A stretch of DNA of 34,223 bases from assembly GCA_900319925.1 (NCBI GenBank), contig ONQE01000038.1, positions 9,752 through 43,974 of the forward strand, read 5' to 3'. Below are positions 31,901 through 34,223 of the stretch, piece after piece. This DNA comes from an uncultured Bacteroidales bacterium. GTDB taxonomy: Bacteria > Bacteroidota > Bacteroidia > Bacteroidales > WCHB1-69. The position numbers and the translations under genes were made by a program. Below the pieces are notes generated by a model. The model was not told the DNA's origin. It ran no database searches and saw only the letters and a program-made list of their open reading frames with translations. The first letter of the stretch is position 1. The number at the start of each line of letters is the position of its first letter.

Positions 31901-34199
31901 CTCCGTCTATAACGGGCCTTCGTGCCTGCCGCTGACCAGCGTATCGGTGGTGGATGTGACGGGGACCGCGGCTGCCATCTCCTGGGTCGGGCATAGCGAA
32001 AATGGCTACGTGGTGCGCTACCACGACCTCTCCGACACGGCGTGGAACTATGTCACGACTACGGACACGTTTTTGATAATCAACAATTTACTGGGATCTA
32101 CCACCTATATTGTGCAAGTGTCCGGTGACTGTGACGAGCCGAACTGGCTCTCTGCGCAGCTCTCTACGCCGCTCATCGCCGAGGACCTGCCCTATTTCAC
32201 GGACTTCGCGCCCACTTCCGACCGCGGCTGGTTGCTCAACAACGGCGACTGCGCCAACTATTGGACGATGGGCGAGGTGGACGCCGCCAACCACGTGAAC
32301 GCGCTGTTTGTCACCCACGACGGCAGCACGCCGGGGTATAGCAACACGGACATTTCGGTAGTGACGGCGGAAAAACTCTTCGAGATGGGCAATGCGGATT
32401 CCGTTGTGGTGGAATTCGACATACGTGTCGGCGGCGAGTCCCGTTATGATTTCATCAAGCTGTTTCTGGCACCGGCCAATACGGAATATTCGACCTCAAC
32501 CACAAGTTTCCCGTCATACGCCGGGACGAGTTACAGCACGAATGCCTTCAACTTCACGCCGTTTTTCAGCCTCAGCACCGATCAGTCGCATTCGGCCCCT
32601 TACACCTTCGCGCTTTCTACGGGCACGGGTATGGTGCATATCGCGGCAGTGATGCCCAATCCGGTCGCCAACATGGTGAATCTTTCCCAGGCAAAGGTAG
32701 TTTTCCTATGGAGAAACGACCATCTATGGGGTGACCAGCCTGGCCCGGTCATCACGAACATCTCGGTGCGGAACAACTCCTGCGCGCCCGTGAGCCAGCT
32801 CACCGCCTCCAATGTGCTCTCCACCACTGCCGACATCTCCTGGAGCCCCGGCAACGGCGGCGAAACGGAGTGGGTGCTGGAGTACAAGGAGACCTCAGCC
32901 ACAACTTGGAATCAGGTGGTCATATTCGGCACGCCGGGGTGCGCGCTGACGGGGCTGACACCATCCACCGACTATGAGGTGCGCGTGCAGGCGGATTGCG
33001 GCAACGGCCAGTCGATACCCGTGCAGACATCGTTCACCACCACGCCTTGCGACTACTTCTGTCCCTACACCTTTGTTTTGTACGACAGTCGTGGTGACGG
33101 CTGGAATGGCAACGCGGCCGTCCACGTGATGCAGCAGGGAAGCGACATCGCCTCCTTGGTGGCCATCGACCATCATTTGCAGAACACGCCGACGTACGAC
33201 ACGGTGCAGGTGAATCTGTGTCATAATGAGAACATTACGTTGCAGTGGACGTGGGGGACATGGTGGATGGAGAATGGCGTGACCGTGCTGGATCCTGACG
33301 GGAACATGGTCTATACGGTCGCGGGGATGTGGAACCACGACAGCACGCTGACGACCTTCACCGCGAGCTGTCCGTTCGTCGCACCGATGGTGGTTACGGA
33401 CAGTGCGGGCAGCATCACACAGACGGAAGCGACGCTGCACGGCCACATCGCGGATATGGGCGAGCTGCCCATCGTGACGTACGGTTTTGAGTGGAAGCCG
33501 CTGTTCGCCACCGACTTCACCGTGGTGACGGTCACGGGCGACAGCCTCGTCCACTCGCTCAGCGGCCTCGCCCCGAGCACGGACTACCTCTACCGCGCCT
33601 TCGCCACGACTGCGGTGGCGACCACCTACGGCAACGAAATCGTCTTCACCACGTTGGATGAGGAGATTCCGCCTTGTCCTGCCCCCACCGACCTGCACGT
33701 AATCGACTCGGCGGACTACAGCATCGCCGTTGCGTGGACGGAGACCGGCGACGCGGAGCAGTGGAGAGTCCTGTACCGCGCCTCCAGCGGCCAGATGAGC
33801 TCCGACATCGCCTACGCACCCTCCTACCTCATCACCGGGTTGCAACCGGGCACCGAATACCAAATCCAGGTACAATCGGTCTGTGGGCTCCAGTCCAGCG
33901 ACTGGACGCCTGCCGTGACAGCCTCCACGACCACAGGGCTGCACGACTTTGACCGGTCGTTCGTTGTATATCCTAATCCCGCCAAAAATGTGGTCTGTGT
34001 AGAATACCTAGTGAATAATAATCTTTTTAGTGGCGAGATTCAGGTGTGCGATGTGTACGGGAAAACCGTTGTAGGGGCGAGTCATTATTCGTCCCTACAG
34101 GTCGCCCGTATCGATGTCTCGGGTTTGGCCGCCGGTGTCTATTTCGTGCGGGTGACGACGGAAGAGGGGGTGGTGACGAAGGCGTTCGTGAAACAATAA
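28962..34199 (+). CDS. Giant T9SS-sorted surface protein with FN3, choice-of-anchor-J and GDGWNG domains (intact)
   Basis: 1745 residues from ATG 28962 (MKKIYPFMIMLLLCGWVQAQ, signal peptide). An N-terminal jelly-roll-like module is followed by alternating FN3 domains (CDAPQFTVTTVGTNAAFSW, CEVVSDVAFAGQSGDTAFIHW, CDVVTDLQVVDIVGSHATVTW, CLPLTSVSVVDVTGTAAAISW, CAPVSQLTASNVLSTTADISW) and choice-of-anchor-J-type modules (YFTDF...CxNxW...ALFVTHDG). From about residue 1365 comes a Cys-flanked domain with the YDSRGDGWNG motif, then two more FN3-like domains. The end is a T9SS type A sorting domain (FVVYPNPAKNVVCVEYL...VARIDVSGLAAGVYFVRV...KAFVKQ). A palindromic repeat is inserted in frame within this last domain (34071-34098). 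It should be exported by the T9SS to the cell surface; adhesion is a guess from architecture. Confidence 0.87.
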   Translation: MKKIYPFMIMLLLCGWVQAQIDSLQLIPATVPFSCDFNSQSENQRWILTRSSCFMAEPSNRFVIGTGTSVAGGADKSLYVSGDTTGLESYGANSESCRLFAERILDFGNIPQNWVLELDWKASGNQNGSNLLGGLKVFLRDTADLMPQETPDYAEEYLELAVNDTDWRHIRIPLQNVSGVKTLQFYTWGYLNANARLVPAAIDNIAITPATCDAPQFTVTTVGTNAAFSWPGSETDTFLIIYRLASEGTQNSVYKTVTGSMDTIGGLLPNREYIAWMAKICGSDTSAMYLGTHFTTGCGTYEAPFEEHFSSSQHCWTLDPTFSVLFEYIYTTNYASYTSSPDYFGYFDTARAISPVIDVSDLDNPYLKFSRIQSEYDGKCKDLDLYYREYEEDEWHYIGTFITPTNSNEWKTDSVAIPSHSPTLQLGFFSIQHENQQLSRISLDDIYIYNGPDCEVVSDVAFAGQSGDTAFIHWVCNNPAGCNVRYRTSATAEWVYTNDLGGYAIIEPLAPLTNYEVEVSSSCDSLVWVPCAFTSQVVATLLPYFTNFSDTADRSWQLDNGTCLNHWVMGSQDGYPQMTSALFITHDGTTAGYGQDHYYTVVSASKRFNVSDISTVNIEFDVLCGGNSNLDYLKMFLAPADVEYAASENSTSFSAYDYQVYAANFHEFLSQTGYPGGDYKLNLTQGNVLHINMEMPNPAPNGEVQLVFVWQNDHSNTSNYGIHVDEQPGPVITNVHVWQNDCDVVTDLQVVDIVGSHATVTWTPPAVADDFVVEYKLQSDDWTSASTLTTDTNFLILNGLLADTVYNVRVRVNCGNVLGVGNWRYCSFNTACAIVVTDSTPYVQDFSTAPDCWIMAVNPDHSWSYLNYNGAMYHQHHYQAGLSDTCPLYSPMMDISAVSHPYLKFSHQQQGDINFHHFDYLKVDYRTSSLSPWQTLVLYDMEISALKTDSIPLPDSLNYIQFAFLSVQNDGGGAIYLDDVSVYNGPSCLPLTSVSVVDVTGTAAAISWVGHSENGYVVRYHDLSDTAWNYVTTTDTFLIINNLLGSTTYIVQVSGDCDEPNWLSAQLSTPLIAEDLPYFTDFAPTSDRGWLLNNGDCANYWTMGEVDAANHVNALFVTHDGSTPGYSNTDISVVTAEKLFEMGNADSVVVEFDIRVGGESRYDFIKLFLAPANTEYSTSTTSFPSYAGTSYSTNAFNFTPFFSLSTDQSHSAPYTFALSTGTGMVHIAAVMPNPVANMVNLSQAKVVFLWRNDHLWGDQPGPVITNISVRNNSCAPVSQLTASNVLSTTADISWSPGNGGETEWVLEYKETSATTWNQVVIFGTPGCALTGLTPSTDYEVRVQADCGNGQSIPVQTSFTTTPCDYFCPYTFVLYDSRGDGWNGNAAVHVMQQGSDIASLVAIDHHLQNTPTYDTVQVNLCHNENITLQWTWGTWWMENGVTVLDPDGNMVYTVAGMWNHDSTLTTFTASCPFVAPMVVTDSAGSITQTEATLHGHIADMGELPIVTYGFEWKPLFATDFTVVTVTGDSLVHSLSGLAPSTDYLYRAFATTAVATTYGNEIVFTTLDEEIPPCPAPTDLHVIDSADYSIAVAWTETGDAEQWRVLYRASSGQMSSDIAYAPSYLITGLQPGTEYQIQVQSVCGLQSSDWTPAVTASTTTGLHDFDRSFVVYPNPAKNVVCVEYLVNNNLFSGEIQVCDVYGKTVVGASHYSSLQVARIDVSGLAAGVYFVRVTTEEGVVTKAFVKQ
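34071..34098. repeat. Palindromic repeat inside the T9SS sorting domain of the giant protein
   Basis: GTAGGGGCG...CGTCCCTAC, a near-palindrome of 28 bp related to 15020-15043, is read in frame as VGASHYSSL between the DVYGKT strand and the ARIDVSGL strand. Confidence 0.85.
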
Positions 34200-34223
34200 T
34201 GAGATAAATCAGTTTGCTGAAGT

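Overview
The window looks like a chromosomal segment of an uncultured gut or rumen-type anaerobe of the Bacteroidales. Four things point there. Promoters carry the Bacteroidetes -7 hexamer-like TAnnTTTG (mostly TATCTTTG or TATTTTTG). Two giant secreted proteins end in type IX secretion (T9SS) C-terminal sorting domains, and a PorE-like OmpA protein lies between them. Energy metabolism is ferredoxin-based: a four-subunit 2-oxoacid:ferredoxin oxidoreductase, the [FeFe]-hydrogenase maturase HydE, and a membrane polyferredoxin. Many small lipoproteins have Bacteroidetes-style signal peptides. Coding sequence is GC-rich and gaps between genes are AT-rich.

Layout. 1-2140: 3' end of murD, a lipoprotein thioredoxin and a secreted TPR-like protein. 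2316-5260: the kor/vor operon (delta, alpha, beta, gamma) with its own promoter and terminator. 5349-11047: a giant fibronectin-III/choice-of-anchor-J T9SS protein whose N-terminal part is broken by two frameshifts. 11222-11360: tRNA-Pro(GGG) with promoter and terminator. 11443-16940: hydE, prfB (with the RF2 programmed +1 frameshift), ribBA and lepA, all on +. 16949-20945 (minus): a broken Tat-lipoprotein aldo/keto reductase with a ferredoxin tail, a membrane polyferredoxin and a lipoprotein of unknown role. 20946-21546: a dense 600-bp regulatory gap. 21547-22905: an M20 dipeptidase. 22973-28606 (minus): a small lipoprotein, an exported membrane protein, an ECF sigma factor with a membrane-spanning C-terminal tail, an orphan umuD and the PorE-like OmpA protein. 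28962-34199: a second, intact giant T9SS FN3 protein.

Reduced ferredoxin made by Kor/Vor could feed the hydrogenase that HydE matures, and possibly the polyferredoxin/AKR pair. The PorE-like protein plausibly serves export of the two T9SS-sorted proteins; no other T9SS component is in the window.

The most striking content is non-coding. (1) A modular element of GAA-triloop mini-hairpins occurs three times, each time just upstream of a start codon and in the same orientation as the gene. (2) Intergenic microsatellites of several unrelated sequences all have a 7-bp (or 14-bp) period, most carry a TAA/TGA triplet, and several begin exactly at the stop codon of the preceding gene. (3) A palindromic family with arms GTAGRGRCG...CGYCYCTAC lies between genes and, twice, in frame inside unrelated proteins. 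(4) The PorE-like protein has an extra C-terminal domain that resembles a retropepsin whose DTG triad is replaced. (5) The 20952-21330 gap holds 11-bp-phased GGCAAG half-sites and three stacked inverted repeats. No CRISPR, integrase, transposase or phage gene was seen.
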